NCBI GenBank assembly: GCA_950295325.1
Contig: OX485803.1
Location: forward strand, 22,754,001-22,818,000
DNA from: Polytrichum commune
Taxonomy: Eukaryota > Streptophyta > Polytrichopsida > Polytrichales > Polytrichaceae
Length of the DNA stretch: 64,000 nt
Reading direction: 5' to 3'
The notes beneath the pieces were generated by a model, which made no database searches, was not told where the DNA came from, and saw only the letters and a program-made list of their open reading frames with translations. The position numbers and the translations under genes were made by a program. Of the stretch, positions 1 through 11,306 are shown one piece after another (position 1 is the stretch's first letter; every line of letters starts with the position of its first letter).

Positions 1-2153
1 AAATAGGTTTCCAGACATGTGAAAATCACCCCAATATCACATGTGTACTACATTATTACAAAATTGCTTCAGTTTTTGGAAATGGGTTTGTCTACTCCAT
101 GAGCTAAGTGGAGCCTAGAGGTGCAATCGGCTATTTTAGAAAGGATAAGTTAAAGGCCGTGACAACACCCATTGTAACTCACAAGATCTTTTCCGGAATT
201 GCATGTGGGACAAATGCAAAGGAAATAGTGACCCCACCACAACAAGGTTTGAAAATTGAGATGGTTTTACAAAACACGTGCCATTCACATCAAGTGTGTG
301 ATCATCCACAATAATAGGAGTAATAAGTTATGTTGTTGGTGGTTATTTGAATCCTATATTATACTAACTTAGGTAGTTGGTAGTGCCTTGGAAGAGAGCC
401 ATTCTCAAACAATGTTACACCGATAGGTGGAATTAGTTGCCCCATGCTAATTTGTCGACATTCCACACTAATTTGAATACTCATTATCAAGGTAACCAAG
501 TACACTCATTTGTGTGTATTGTGGTTGTTATTGGGATGAATACATATAGTTTTCTTTTTGTAATCTAAATTTGACCCAGGATAATTTACATGGGTGAAGA
601 GGCAACCAATTGGCAAAGGGAACTACTTGCACAAATTAGTGTGGTTGAAGCCACTAAAAGTAGTGAAAATGTATAATCGTATGTCCGTTAATACATAGGT
701 TTTGTTCCAGTTTGGAGATTGATTCTCATTTGTTGGAAGTTTGATTTTGTGGTCACTCGCACCTGGACCTCCAACATTGGTGAACTCCTTCCCCTGTTTC
801 TTGTAAAAGCCTCATGAAAATCCACTTTGCGAACTTATATAGATATAAATATGTTATTTTATTTTCCTTCGTTTTGTTAGTCTGCACTTGTCGCACATTT
901 TTCTGTCTACAAGAACTGATCGGAATTTATCCGCCTTGTGTAAGTCCATTGAATACATGAGACCTATGGTGGTAACTTGGGTTACCAAATTTATAAAGTG
1001 CGTGGACGCAATTGATTAATTAATTTTATAAAGAAGACATTGAAGAGGAAAGTTGTGCTTGGGGCCGAGGCGTTGGTGTCCAAAGCTCTCGTTAGTCGTC
1101 CAAAGCATAAGGCGACCGTCCATCCTAAGTTTCTTCTCAAAGAAATAGTCCCCCTCACATGGCCTCAAACACTCCTCATGCCCCATGCTCGTGCCCAGGC
1201 GCACTCTCCGAATTAAAATTGAAGTTTTCAAAATTGTTGTCATTTTGCGGGTGAATAGAGCTCGACGAGCCCGACAATCTAAGCCATTTTTCTTCTGATT
1301 TGGACCAACTTTGAGGTAGTTATTGTAATCCACGCACACCTGGGTTGCCGCCATAGGTCTCACATGAAGTTCTAGAAGTGTCCTTCAAGACTCACTTACC
1401 TTCCTTGTGTCAACCAAACCATATAGTCTTATTAGAGCTTCTTCATATAGTTCGAAATGACCCTAAACTATTGGAAGAAAGTGGAGAGGTACCCAAAACC
1501 AAACAAAGTGGATGGCGATTTAATTTCCAGCCGTGAAATCTTCTTTCTACTTGACAAAAAAACTAGCCAGGTGGCCATACGCCTCTAATATTCTAAAAAA
1601 AGTAATTTTGGAAAAATAAATAAAGCCTTCTTTGGCCATGCAGCCGTTAGGCTTACCAACGACATCCTAAGATTATAGCTTCTATCCCGAAGGAGAAAAA
1701 AACATAGCACCAAAAAGCTGTAAAGGTCGCCCAGGTTGTTCACTTCTCTAGCTCTATCCAGCTTAGCCTAGAGCACACTCAGCCAAGTTAATCTAACTTA
1801 TTGGGCTTCAATAGGATATATGATGTCAGATGCCACAAGTGCTGGTGCCAGTGTTACACAGACAGCCAAGGCCCGAGATTTCACTCTAGATGAGGAGGAA
1901 CAATTATGTAGGTCTTAGGGTGAATTCCCATTTAGACTGCTCACCCACCAAATTCTAGTGTGAATAAGGACAAACCCACCCAAATGTAGAGAAAATCTGG
2001 TGGGGTAGGGTTCGTGTGTGCCAACTTATCTACTCCCATCTTCTCAAATCTGGGTCCATCTTCTAATCTCCTTCTGTAGGTTAAAACCTCCTCTTCCTTT
2101 TTAAAACGGGTCTTCACTCCTTTAGTGACAGACACTTATAGATTGAAGATTCT
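1..2153. other. gene-free AT-rich DNA
   Basis: No supportable gene is seen. Open frames are short and have no recognisable motif. Positions about 1918-1963 resemble one arm of the foldback element at 56993-57088 (shared CCCACCAAATT.TAGTG core), so part of this stretch is probably an old repeat. Confidence 0.4.
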
Positions 2154-2276
2154 TTAATGGGACGCATGAAAGTGCAGCGGCCCATGTCCACGGCCCTCCG
2201 CATTCTAATGGCTTGCTAGAATGTGGTTGGATGGCGGTTTGTGCTTAAGTACATGTGGACACCTCTGACCCATTAA
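2154..2276. repeat. small TIR element, possible MITE
   Basis: The segment begins TTAATGGG and ends CCCATTAA, with an internal hairpin built on CGCATTCTA / TAGAATGTG. The 123-bp size and TTA/TAA termini suit a small Harbinger-type MITE, but the inverted match beyond the first eight bases is weak and no second copy was found. Confidence 0.3.
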
Positions 2277-2314
2277 GTTCTAGAACCTAGTGGGTGATAG
2301 CCCTACCACAGCGG

Positions 2315-2335
2315 GGTTGGCTAGGCTAGCCAACC
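2315..2335. repeat. 21-nt palindrome
   Basis: GGTTGGCTAG, one central G, then CTAGCCAACC: a palindrome with ten exact pairs. It lies in GC-richer repetitive DNA next to the hairpin at 2500-2554. No function can be assigned. Confidence 0.6.
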
Positions 2336-2499
2336 ATTGGCCCCACCCAAGGAGGCATTTGGTTGGGCCGGCTCGGTGTGGCAAGGCACCAACCATTGCT
2401 CCAACCCGAGTTTGTTATGATGATGAATATATCATTCATTCGGCCATTGCTCCACTGGATTTGAATTAATAACTTGGCTTGACTAGAGCTAATGGGCAT

Positions 2500-2554
2500 G
2501 TGCTCTGACTAGCTGGTTGCAAGAAGGTGCGTTGCAACCAGCTAGCCAAAGCAC
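2500..2554. repeat. hairpin with 23-nt arms
   Basis: Left arm 2500-2522 and right arm 2532-2554 are inverted copies matching at about 20 of 23 positions around a 9-nt loop. Arm cores are CTAGCTGGTTGCAA and TTGCAACCAGCTAG. It could be the core of a decayed foldback element. Confidence 0.65.
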
Positions 2555-3918
2555 TCTTAGGACTTTGTCCCATGCTCCCTAGCTGGCCACCCCATGTTGC
2601 GGGGGGGTTTTGAACCAGGCAACATGGCTACCTGGGATGCTAATCCCCCCGGTGTGGCAATGCTATGAGTGGCCTACATGGACACTCACCCTTATTTGCC
2701 CATCTCTCATAACAAGATACATAGAGCAAGCATGAGAAAAAAGACTCCTTTGTGCTTCCATTGGGCAACACTACAAATCCAACGAGCCTTTGGGGGGTGT
2801 GTTCATCAAGCCTTTTCGATCCATGGAGTTGAGACGGGGCCAAATTTGTGCTTATGTGACCAAGTTCATCTACCTGCATCAAAATGTGGTGGACTAACAA
2901 AGAATCGAGTAGGAGCGCCGATGATGTGTTCGTCATGGCTCATGATCTATTGCTTGCAAAGGTGAAGCGCCCGTTTACCTTTACACATTGGTGGCATTAG
3001 GTATATGAGGTTAATTTAGTTACCTTCCTTAATTGGATACTTAATTTTGGTTCCTAATCGGCGGTGCATTTGCTTTAATTCGGTGGGTGAGTAATACACG
3101 GTGGTTTAGCCGCCGCCTTCATGACATTTAGGTTACTTACTTTTACAAAAGTCAAACTACACCACCATCCTCCATAATGAGGAGTGCTATTTATTGAGCT
3201 ATGACACACTTGATTTTTATGTGCAAGGTGGGCAAATGTGGTTGTGGTTGTGAGGTGCCGACCAATTTGTATCGTGGGTACTCTATAATGAAAAAACAAT
3301 TTGACAACATTTTATCTTTACATGTGACCACTTTAGAGACATGACACAACCCATATTGCCATTAAACTTGGTCTTCATTGGCAAATAACCCATGTAGAAT
3401 CTGCTAATGATGTTGTCCACTTACACAACATTGAACGATAAAAGAGTTCCCCATAACACCAAAGCGGGAAGTATAAAATCTTTGATTCCGGAGCTTAGAT
3501 CAACACCTTCCTCAACTCTAATTTTAACGGTTTCAAATTCTTTGGTCCTAATTCGCAATTGCTAACATGCGCATCCTTCTAATGCTCAAACCCATCAGCT
3601 AGATGATTCCACAAAACTAGAGATGTTCACATTAGCCTCATCTATCTTATATGCGAGAGCAATTTACGCTTGCTTTGTGTGCAACAAGAGACGTGTAAGC
3701 ATGCTCCCATGCCCAAGTGCAAAGCGACAATGTTGTTGTTGTTGCAACAATTGATGATGGTGAAGACACCGGTGACATGTTTAAGGTCATTCAACTCAAT
3801 GAAGCAAACCTTGCACCAAACACAACCTCCTCTACACCGGTATAGGTAAAGCAATGGAGAGCGGATCAAAAGGATGCCAAGAGTAAAGAGTTTGCTCTCA
3901 AAAGTCAAACTTCAGCAA
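2555..3918. other. gene-free stretch
   Basis: Overlapping open frames exist on both strands at 2640-2965 but match no family I recognise and lack splice or motif context. Nothing else is supported. Confidence 0.35.
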
Positions 3919-4150
3919 CTACACTAAATATGATATTTAGTGTGACTTACTGTGTGACTTACTATTTGGAATTACGCAATGTTGCATCTATTTGTACATC
4001 TCATATTTTACCAACAAATGTTGAATTGGTAGCTTGGACATTATAGAACATTCACAACTCTACTTGATAAAAAATTACTTCAAAAGTAAAAAAAATATAG
4101 CATTATGTAACCCATATAGTAAGTCGCACTAAATATCATGTTTGGTGTAG
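3919..4150. mobile_element. MITE of the 'ctacac' family, copy 1
   Basis: The left end CTACACTAAATATGATATTT and the reverse complement of the right end, CTACACCAAACATGATATTT, form imperfect terminal inverted repeats of about 33 bp, both continuing into AGTGYGACTTACT. The element is 232 bp with no coding capacity. Related copies are at 40850-41075 and, as a right-end fragment, 37165-37208. No unambiguous target duplication is seen. Confidence 0.7.
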
Positions 4151-5170
4151 TGACATGAGAGTGGCCCATATGCATTGTGCTAATATTTTGGCCTATTAGG
4201 TGCATATTGCATTATTCATGCTCCAAGATTTGCACATCATATGCCCTTTGTTGTGCAAGGAGATGGCCATTGAGCAAGTTGCTATCCTCAAGGAGCAAGC
4301 AACAAAAAAGAAGGAAGACCAAACAAAGGTGGCGCATGTTGCAACATTTCAATCTATTGACTCATGTTGCAATGGCGGCGGATCCCCCTCCTTAACTCCT
4401 AAAGCATGGGGGTTATAGCTTGAATGCAAAGTGTAGTATAAAATGTGAATTATAAAATCTATTATGTTTTGTCATAGAAGAGAAAGTTTTAGAGAGTTCA
4501 TTTTCAATCACATCGGTGTGATTGGATTATGAATCTTTATCCTTGGTCTCCACTGAATCGTTTTACAACCATTTCCCTTCATGAATATAATAAAATTTCT
4601 AAGATGTATTAAAACCACTTGATGTTTGATATAGTTGGCTAAAAGTACGAGTTGCATAAGTTAGTGGGAAAAACCAAAAATATTTATGTCATTTTGTAAC
4701 ATTGTTTTTAAGGATTCCAACTACTTCAAAGTCCATACCTTAGTTAGTCCTTTTCTTTACCATAGTTGTTAGTATTGATCCTCATCTCTACATTAGTTGC
4801 TAGAATTGATATGTAGTTGAACCATGCAAATTTCACTTATTACATGGTTAGAAGTAAGACAACGGTTTGTTAAGAGTGAGTTGTTGTAATTTCAAAGTAA
4901 CGGGATAGTATTGAAATGATGGCGTGGTTTCATTAATGAGAGATGTTTTAGATGTGCTAGTGTCGTTTTTTAAACTTGGATTTTATGCCTCATCTTTTTT
5001 AATTTGAGGTTAACCCTTTCAATATTGACTATGGTCGCGATGCATTGCACTTCATTCTATAATTACATGAGTTCATTTTCTAGTCTACTTTTAGTACGTG
5101 TACATTTACTTTTCTCTATAAATGTCCGATATATAGGGGGTTTGATTTCATAGTTACCCACGCACGTCAT
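4151..5170. other. gene-free stretch
   Basis: Two overlapping 72-codon frames at 4177-4418 are unrecognised and low in complexity at their Lys-rich ends. The rest is AT-rich DNA with no identified feature. Confidence 0.35.
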
Positions 5171-5715
5171 TTAGGTTTCTAATGAAGAGTCCACCCCCCG
5201 GATCTCATCTTCAACAATCATGCTATGGAGGATTATACGTGCGAATACCACATCACTTATGTCCTCCAAATAGCATAATCTACAATCCCTTATTGCATTT
5301 GCAAAACCCCAATAGCTCATCCTACACTTATCTTGTGTTTCATAGAAGTTAGCCCTCCGTGCATTGCCGGGTACATTGTTTGTATAAAGCGACTCCAAAG
5401 TGGATTAACACCATCGTCTACGATGTAAACTTTGGCATACCACTTCCCATTTACCTCAAATCCTTTAGCTCGATCGTGTGAAAGCAACATGTTGACTATC
5501 AATGTAGACTTAACCATCACATTTAAATTGTTACTACCACCAGCCATGCCAAAGAAGGCGTGTCATATGTGCAAAGATTGATTTGCAACCGCTTCTTAAT
5601 ATACACTATGGTTTCTATTTTTACCTTGAAATGGGTGTTGCCACTACACATGGCAATTCTTTTACCTCTAGTGCATGCAATCTACGCTTCCAAAACATGC
5701 ATAAGAAGCCTCGTT
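5171..5715 (-). pseudogene. HARBI1/ALP1-like Harbinger transposase, broken
   Basis: Read from about 5715 downward on the minus strand, the frames give segments typical of plant Harbinger (DDE_Tnp_4) nucleases. First comes a RRLHALEVKELPCVV segment corresponding to the 'D-C-M-H-W-x-W-x-x-C' region. Next is MAGGSNNLNVM...NGKWYAKVYIVDDGVNPLWSRFIQT (5317-5547), matching the loop with conserved Asn-Asp-Ile/Leu-Asn-Val and Y-Y-L-A-D-G-I-Y-P motifs. Last is RRANFYETQDKCR followed by LEDISDVVFARIILHSMIVEDE (5171-5398), matching the C-terminal A-C-I-I-M-H-N-M-I-V-E-D-E block. These segments lie in different frames with stops between them, so it cannot make a working protein. The catalytic Asp context is degraded. 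A transposase origin is well supported; a domesticated ALP1-type gene is unlikely given the breaks. Confidence 0.8.
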
Positions 5716-7334
5716 TCTTCATCTAGTGCAGTAGATTTTCTTTTGTTTTTTTGTTTTTTTGGGACTACATGAGGTGCTTGACCACCTAGCTACATTTTTC
5801 GTCAAGTAGAGAGAAGATTTCACAACCAGGAATATGGTACAATATATCATGAGTTGTGGGTTGATGCAAGAACTCAACTTCAAAGCAATGTCTCATCGCA
5901 TTACAAAATCACTTGAGTTGTCTCAAGTGCAGTGCTCTTTGTAAGATGGACATACTCCAATGAAGAGTTTGTTGTAGTACCAAGTGTCAACATTCTCATA
6001 AGAGCAGTAAATTTTTACAAAGGTGTGAAACCTAATTTACGGGTGGCATCTCTACTTTTGTGTAATGTATGCATCACAATTGGTAATTGCCTCGAAAATA
6101 CAAATAATAAAGGACGGTGCATCACGTACCTACAATGTAAATCATCTTCTCCGAACACAAGGTATGGTGAGAAATGATTGAAATGGAGTTTGTCCTCACC
6201 TTTCTCTTATTTCTCTCAACATTTTGTGTTCTTCCTCTACTTTAACCACCCCTTTTGTCGACATTTGGGCAAATCATAAATGTAAGCATCGAACACACTA
6301 ACTACATGTTCAAAATTTGCATAATATTGTTCCTCATCATTTGATTCCTCTTGGAGGTTATGGTTGTAAGCAACCCAATGTGGATCCATAGTGTGATGAA
6401 TGGCCCAACTAATGCACTACAAGCATAAAAATGGAAAAATGACATGATACCACATGATAAACAATGTTAAGAGCTCAACCTATATACCCCTAAACCATGC
6501 CCATATTTTATTCATATATAGTTATGTCAACTACAATTATCCAAACAACTGCACGGAAACCTTAAATGGGGACACCAGTTGTTTATATTTTCCATGCAAA
6601 CGCGTTCACGCGTAAAGCTCACAAAGTGCACACCTATTTCCTTGCCCTAGGTGACCAACCAATATTTGTGTGATTCTTGTGAACCACAACAACCACGCTC
6701 GTATTATTGGATAAATGTACAAACAAAAATGGTGGTCGACAACATGTATTGGTGTTAATAGGATGGTGGGTCACAAACAGGTGGGTCAGGGGATGAAAGC
6801 AATAGGTAGGTGGATCAAATGAGATAGCTAGGTGGATGAAATAAATGAGTATATCGGTGTACCTACAAACAAGAGGGGGGGGGGGGTGGGAAGGACCCCA
6901 TATAGCTTGGGGCACCCAATAAATGATGAGTCCAACAAAACAATGCAACACTTTGTTAGAGGATTTATTGGGCCTTCGTGGCTCCATGGGTGGGTTGCTC
7001 AACATGTACATTGGCCCAATATGGATTAGGACTCTAATAAGGCACTACATTGTGCCCCAATGCACACTTCACAAGTGGAGACGTTCTTAGTGTGGGTTGT
7101 CATTTGGACTTACATGATGTTGTAGATCATTATTGGATTATCTTTTTTTTACTAATCTATATATAGCGGACAACATGGTGGTGGTAAGGTTGTCACCATG
7201 TCGTTCCCTACTACCCTTTGTGATCCACCACCGTTCAAGTGAGATATTTCCAAAACAGAAGAACGTCACATCCCAAATATTTTATTTTATTTTTAAAAAA
7301 GAAAAAAACAAAGGTGAAAAGGTGGGGGGACCAT
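5716..7334. other. gene-free stretch with poly-G tract
   Basis: The N-terminal part of the 5.2-kb transposase relic may extend into the first 300 bp but is no longer readable. A G homopolymer runs at about 6875-6886. Open frames at 6634-7029 on both strands have no family resemblance. Confidence 0.35.
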
Positions 7335-7747
7335 AGAGTTATGCGTGACGTCACTCGAAGAAGAACAAAATTGTAGGTTTGATCATTTTTAAAGAGAATG
7401 TTCTATTAAGAGTTTGTGAGCTCATCGTGTGTTGGAGCCTATTTCTATAGTTGGGTGAAACTCCTAGGACCTCCTCTTGCCATCCCAAGAACTTCTAGAA
7501 ACTTTTAAATCTAGAATAGGAATTGCCCATGGGACCCATTGCCCTAAATCCCAGTTTGGTCTATGCAAGGCTAGCTTGACACGGCCATCCTAGTATGCCA
7601 AGCTATACATCTAGTTTATAATAGCATGTCACCACTCTTTGATTATGGTAAGTTAAGCCTTAAAAAATTTGAGGGACTTCATGATCTCAAACTCACATTT
7701 TAGCCAACTCAACGGGAGTTAGATGCCAAGACTTTACACATAACTCT
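7335..7747 (+). mobile_element. ~415-bp TIR family 'agagttat', copy 1
   Basis: Starts AGAGTTATGCGTGACGTCAC and ends CACATAACTCT, giving imperfect terminal inverted repeats. The flanking trinucleotide CAT is present at both 7332-7334 and 7748-7750, consistent with a 3-bp duplication. The interior is shared with diverged copies at 12677-13093, 17340-17662 (inverted), 38560-38949 (inverted) and 57590-58017. Shared features include a gatccttctttgag block, a gttgggtgaa block and a gacctatgcaagg block. No transposase is encoded, so it is non-autonomous. Confidence 0.7.
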
Positions 7748-7799
7748 CATGGGTGCACCAAAGTGAGTATGGTGGGGAACCTAGGGGTGGAGGTGGTCA

Positions 7800-8424
7800 T
7801 AGCTATGGGTTTTTTTTTTTTTGGGGGGGGGGGGGGATGATGGTGGCTCATGGGGGGCACATGGGCATGGGCATGGGCATACCTCCATGTGGTGCGTGCA
7901 CATGAGCATGAGGACATAAGGTTGCATGAGCATGGGGTTGGGGTGACCCGGGATATTAGGCCCAAACCACACTGGCGGCATCCTCTTAGAAGCATGTGGC
8001 TAGGGTTAGAAGGGCTAGGGCAGCCTGCTGCCTTGCCCACGTAGGCGAAGGTGACCACACCTGCGGCACCGGCAGTCTGCCGCAATGCAGCTGCCGGGAA
8101 ATTTCCAACTTCAGTCTGCAGACAGAGCCGGTCATTCCAGGGGCTTATTAAGGCCCAGGGGGAGGGTGGAGAATGTCACTGGGGGGGGGGGTGTCGGCCC
8201 CAGCGCCGGGGGTGCCGCAACTGCCAGCCTCCTTCCCTTGGAAGTTGAGGCAACATGGGAACATCGCCAGCTAGGACTCCCGCCACCGGGACTGCCGGCA
8301 ATGAGGCAGGTAGGCCCTTGGCAGGGCCAATCGGAGGCCTCTATTCTAAGTGCCCGCCGTCAGTGTGGCAGCGCCCTTAGTTCATCACCATGGGTGCAAC
8401 AAGCCATGATGGCACGGGCTCAAA
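7800..8424. other. GC-rich island of unknown origin
   Basis: After T and G homopolymers (7811-7836) and a GGGCAT microsatellite (7863-7880), the DNA is GC- and CpG-rich, unlike its AT-rich surroundings. It contains motifs such as CGGCAGTCTGCCG and CTGCCGGCAATG. Long frames (for example 8085-8489 plus, 134 codons) are expected in such composition and show no domain. It could be a captured gene fragment, an insert or a relic CpG island. Confidence 0.45.
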
Positions 8425-9252
8425 CTAGTATAAGACAAACAACTAGAACATATGGCAAAGAACGTGAAATTACTCACTCAGTAAAATGAAATATTCTCGG
8501 TAAAAGTTAATTTGGAGCAATGTGGACCTTAAAAGGCAACCTGCACTAATGGGACTAATTGGTGTAGTAGTCACACAACTTTCAGTTCTCTTGGTTATTT
8601 CATCCTTTCTTGCATGCAAATAAGGTTGAGGCATCTATAATTGATAAAAGAAGATTGTTTGCAACTATTGAGGAGGAGTAATAGTGGGGGATTTCTTTTC
8701 TTGAGAAGAGATACAAAATGCGAAAAGAATAGGATAAATCATGAATATGGAAATTGCTCAAAATTTTGGACCAATAAAGTTAGGGTAATACATAGTCAAT
8801 TTACAGGTTAACCCGTAACCACGCATTTAAATTCTAATGCTTGGCTACGATAATTATCAAAACTCTTATGAGAGTAATCAATCACAAGCCGCCACCACAT
8901 AAACCTTTAGTGTGTTTGCTTGAAAAATATAGATCTCATTCATATTGGCATAACATGACCCTAATGAGCAGCTAAATGGACATGGTCGCCTATGGATGCG
9001 TTGACCTTAGTTTTCCCCTAAATGCATGGTCAAAATACTAGAGCTTACTTGGAAATAACATACACGAGGGCAAGGGCAAACCCAAGGAATGTATAAGGTA
9101 AGGAGGTAAGGGAGGACAAGATAATAACAAGGAAGGAGAGGGGAACGATTGAGGATGGAAGGATGGGGGGTACATTTACCTTTTGTTTGCTATATCATAT
9201 GTACTCGTATTTCTAACAATGTGCCCAAGTTTCTAGCATTTTCTTTTAGAGT
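8425..9252. other. gene-free stretch
   Basis: AT-rich DNA with no recognised feature. It immediately precedes the 9.25-kb transposase relic and may hold the decayed 5' part of that element. Confidence 0.3.
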
Positions 9253-10090
9253 ATGAACATGAGCGATCGTAATGATTGGGCATTTGAGAGAAATGTAGAG
9301 TTCACAAATAAATTATTATTGGATTTTTCCACAAAGAAAATATTGAAGCAAAATCCTTGTGTATCTCATAATATATTTAAGTTTCTTTGTGAGAGGTTAG
9401 GTCCGTATTTGCAAAGGAAAAATACATGTATGAAAGAGGCAATCTCAATGTCATTACAAAGGTTTGGGACTGAAAATATCTAGTGTACCGTAGGAGAGGT
9501 ATATAGGGTGGTCGAAAATACAATTTCATAATTTGTGAGAATGTTTTGTAAATTGGTCGAAAAATCATTTGTAAAGCATTTTTTGTACAATTTCAAGGTC
9601 CAACTCGGTTTAGGATTTCAACACAAGAGTTTGAGGTACTTCATAAGATTCCTCACATTATAGAAGCAATTGATAGATCTTATATTCAAATTTTTGCAAT
9701 TGTAAATTGGAGGAGAAAATTATTATTGTCAAAAATAATTTCATTCAACCTTACTACAAGATAATTGTTGATATGTAATGTGTATTTCGGAAATATAAAA
9801 TTTAATGGACATGAAGTATGCACGATTGGACATTATTTCAACTAACAAAAATTGGAACAAATTATAGAAAAGGTAATTTCTTACCTCCTAAGCTAATTGG
9901 AGGTTGTGCATATTTAGTGGAAGCATGAATTTACAACATGTTCAAAGGTTGTCCAAAGGATTTAAAAGGTTATAAAGTAAATTAGAATTTCATTCAAATT
10001 TCTACTTGCATGTGCATAGAATATGCTTTCGGGATTCTAAAGGGAAAATAAAGAATTATTATGAGAATGGTTGATATAGTTGCTACATGC

Positions 10091-10110
<20 letters not shown>
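9253..10110 (+). pseudogene. HARBI1-like Harbinger transposase, broken
   Basis: A 76-codon N-terminal frame (9253-9483) contains the segment FKFLCERLGPYLQRKNT and an MSLQRFGTENI segment, which fit the helical N-terminal part of plant HARBI1 nucleases (L...L.P.L....T..R..I....RL.....TG..YR.V...F). Past the stop, shifted frames give IPHIIEAIDRSYIQI, matching the first catalytic Asp block (I-D-G-T/S-H), and a YYCQK.FHSTLLQD stretch matching the following R-K-N/G-x-x-S-x-x-x-Q. Near 10010-10060 is CIEYAFGILKGK.RII, an almost intact copy of the family's C-terminal R-V/I-E-x-A-F-G-x-L-K-x-R-W motif. Several stops and frameshifts separate these blocks. It is a different lineage from the relic at 5171-5715. 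It may once have mobilised the Tourist-like MITEs in this window, but no matching TIRs were found around it. Confidence 0.85.

Positions 10111-10131
<21 letters not shown>
10097..10131. repeat. (AT)n microsatellite
   Basis: About 17 AT dinucleotides in a row, in the 3' part of the HARBI1-like relic. Confidence 0.95.
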
Positions 10132-10133
<2 letters not shown>

Positions 10134-10886
10134 AGAAAATTTATAAAAATGAAAAATTATAATACATGTTATTTAGAAAAATACATGAAATAAAGGTTGA
10201 GATAACAACTTTGGGTCAAATAAAAGGTGTTATAACTATAAAAACAACCTAGCAAACTATAAAGAGGTTAATAAAGATAATGGAATTTTTTGATAAACAA
10301 TAATGAAAAAATGAAAATTTATTGCAGGAGGTTACAGAAAGGCATGAAGCAATAGCCAAATTATTACGACAATGAAGCTTTAGATTGAATCAAATATATA
10401 TTTTTAGAATATGAACACTAAATTTAATATGAGTGAGTGTCTAAAATTTTGGTATTAATGTTGTCATATAAGCATCCATATTCTTCAATAATTTGGCTAT
10501 AATTTGAAAAAATGGTATCAAATCAAAACAATTGTTCCATTTTTTTTTCTTTGTACTATTTATAGGTGGGATCCTTTCATGTGAATTCTGCTGCGTGTCT
10601 TGACTATCTTGGTATTGATTATCCTCTTAAACACATTCTGGAATTTGATTGATTACATTTGCATGCTGATTATTTCATATATTCATGTGCTCATAGAATT
10701 GACATTCATGTCTATCACGACCCAAAATATTATTTAAGCATTCTTATTTCATTCTGAACTTAATCAAAAGTATCTTGTATTTCTTTTGACATACCAACTA
10801 GGTCCTACCAAAATTATATAAATTTAGAACTATACAAGCATAAAACTTAATCCAAGTATTCATGCATGTCCATATGCAACCACTGC

Positions 10887-11298
10887 CCCGGGGAGTGCAC
10901 TTAAAGTTAAGATTAGGAATACACGTGAGTGCGTTTTAATGGCATACCCCCTACAATACTTGGCCTTAAAATAGTTTTTAAATTAAGAATTTTTAAGTGC
11001 CAAATCATTATGTATATATCTATCACTTGGTATAAATTTCAGGACGAAAAGTTTTTAAATTTTATTAAAAAAAATTGATAGAAGTTTGAACTAAAATGCG
11101 TTGTTTTTTGCTTCAAAAATCAATTTAAAATATTTACAATTGATTTTTTAAAAATTTATACAACAAGAACTTTAGATTGTGTTTAACAACTTCATATTTT
11201 TTTTACAAATTTTAGATGATTTTTTAGTACATACATAGGGGGGTCAAAAGTACGCACTCACGTGATTCCTAGTCTTAACTTTAAGTGCACTCCCCGAG
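10887..11298. mobile_element. hAT-like MITE with 8-bp target duplication
   Basis: The left end CCCGGGGAGTGCACTTAAAG and the reverse complement of the right end CTCGGGGAGTGCACTTAAAG continue through TTAAGAYTAGGAAT and CACGTGAGTGCG, giving inverted repeats of about 46 bp. The octamer ACCACTGC flanks both ends (10879-10886 and 11299-11306). An 8-bp duplication is the hallmark of the hAT superfamily. The 412-bp interior is AT-rich and non-coding, so it is a non-autonomous derivative. Only one copy lies in this window. Confidence 0.88.
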
Positions 11299-11306
11299 AC
11301 CACTGC

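Noticed and set aside
1016-1363. 115-codon minus-strand frame as a gene
   Set aside because: No recognised domain, no splice context, no neighbour support; length is within chance for this sequence.
2595-2650. Cloverleaf-like stretch around GGTTTTGAACCAGG as a tRNA
   Set aside because: No consistent acceptor or anticodon stems; the flanking G and C runs form only a chance long-range pairing.
8085-8489. 134-codon frame in the GC-rich island as a gene
   Set aside because: Long frames are expected at this base composition, several overlap, and no domain is visible.
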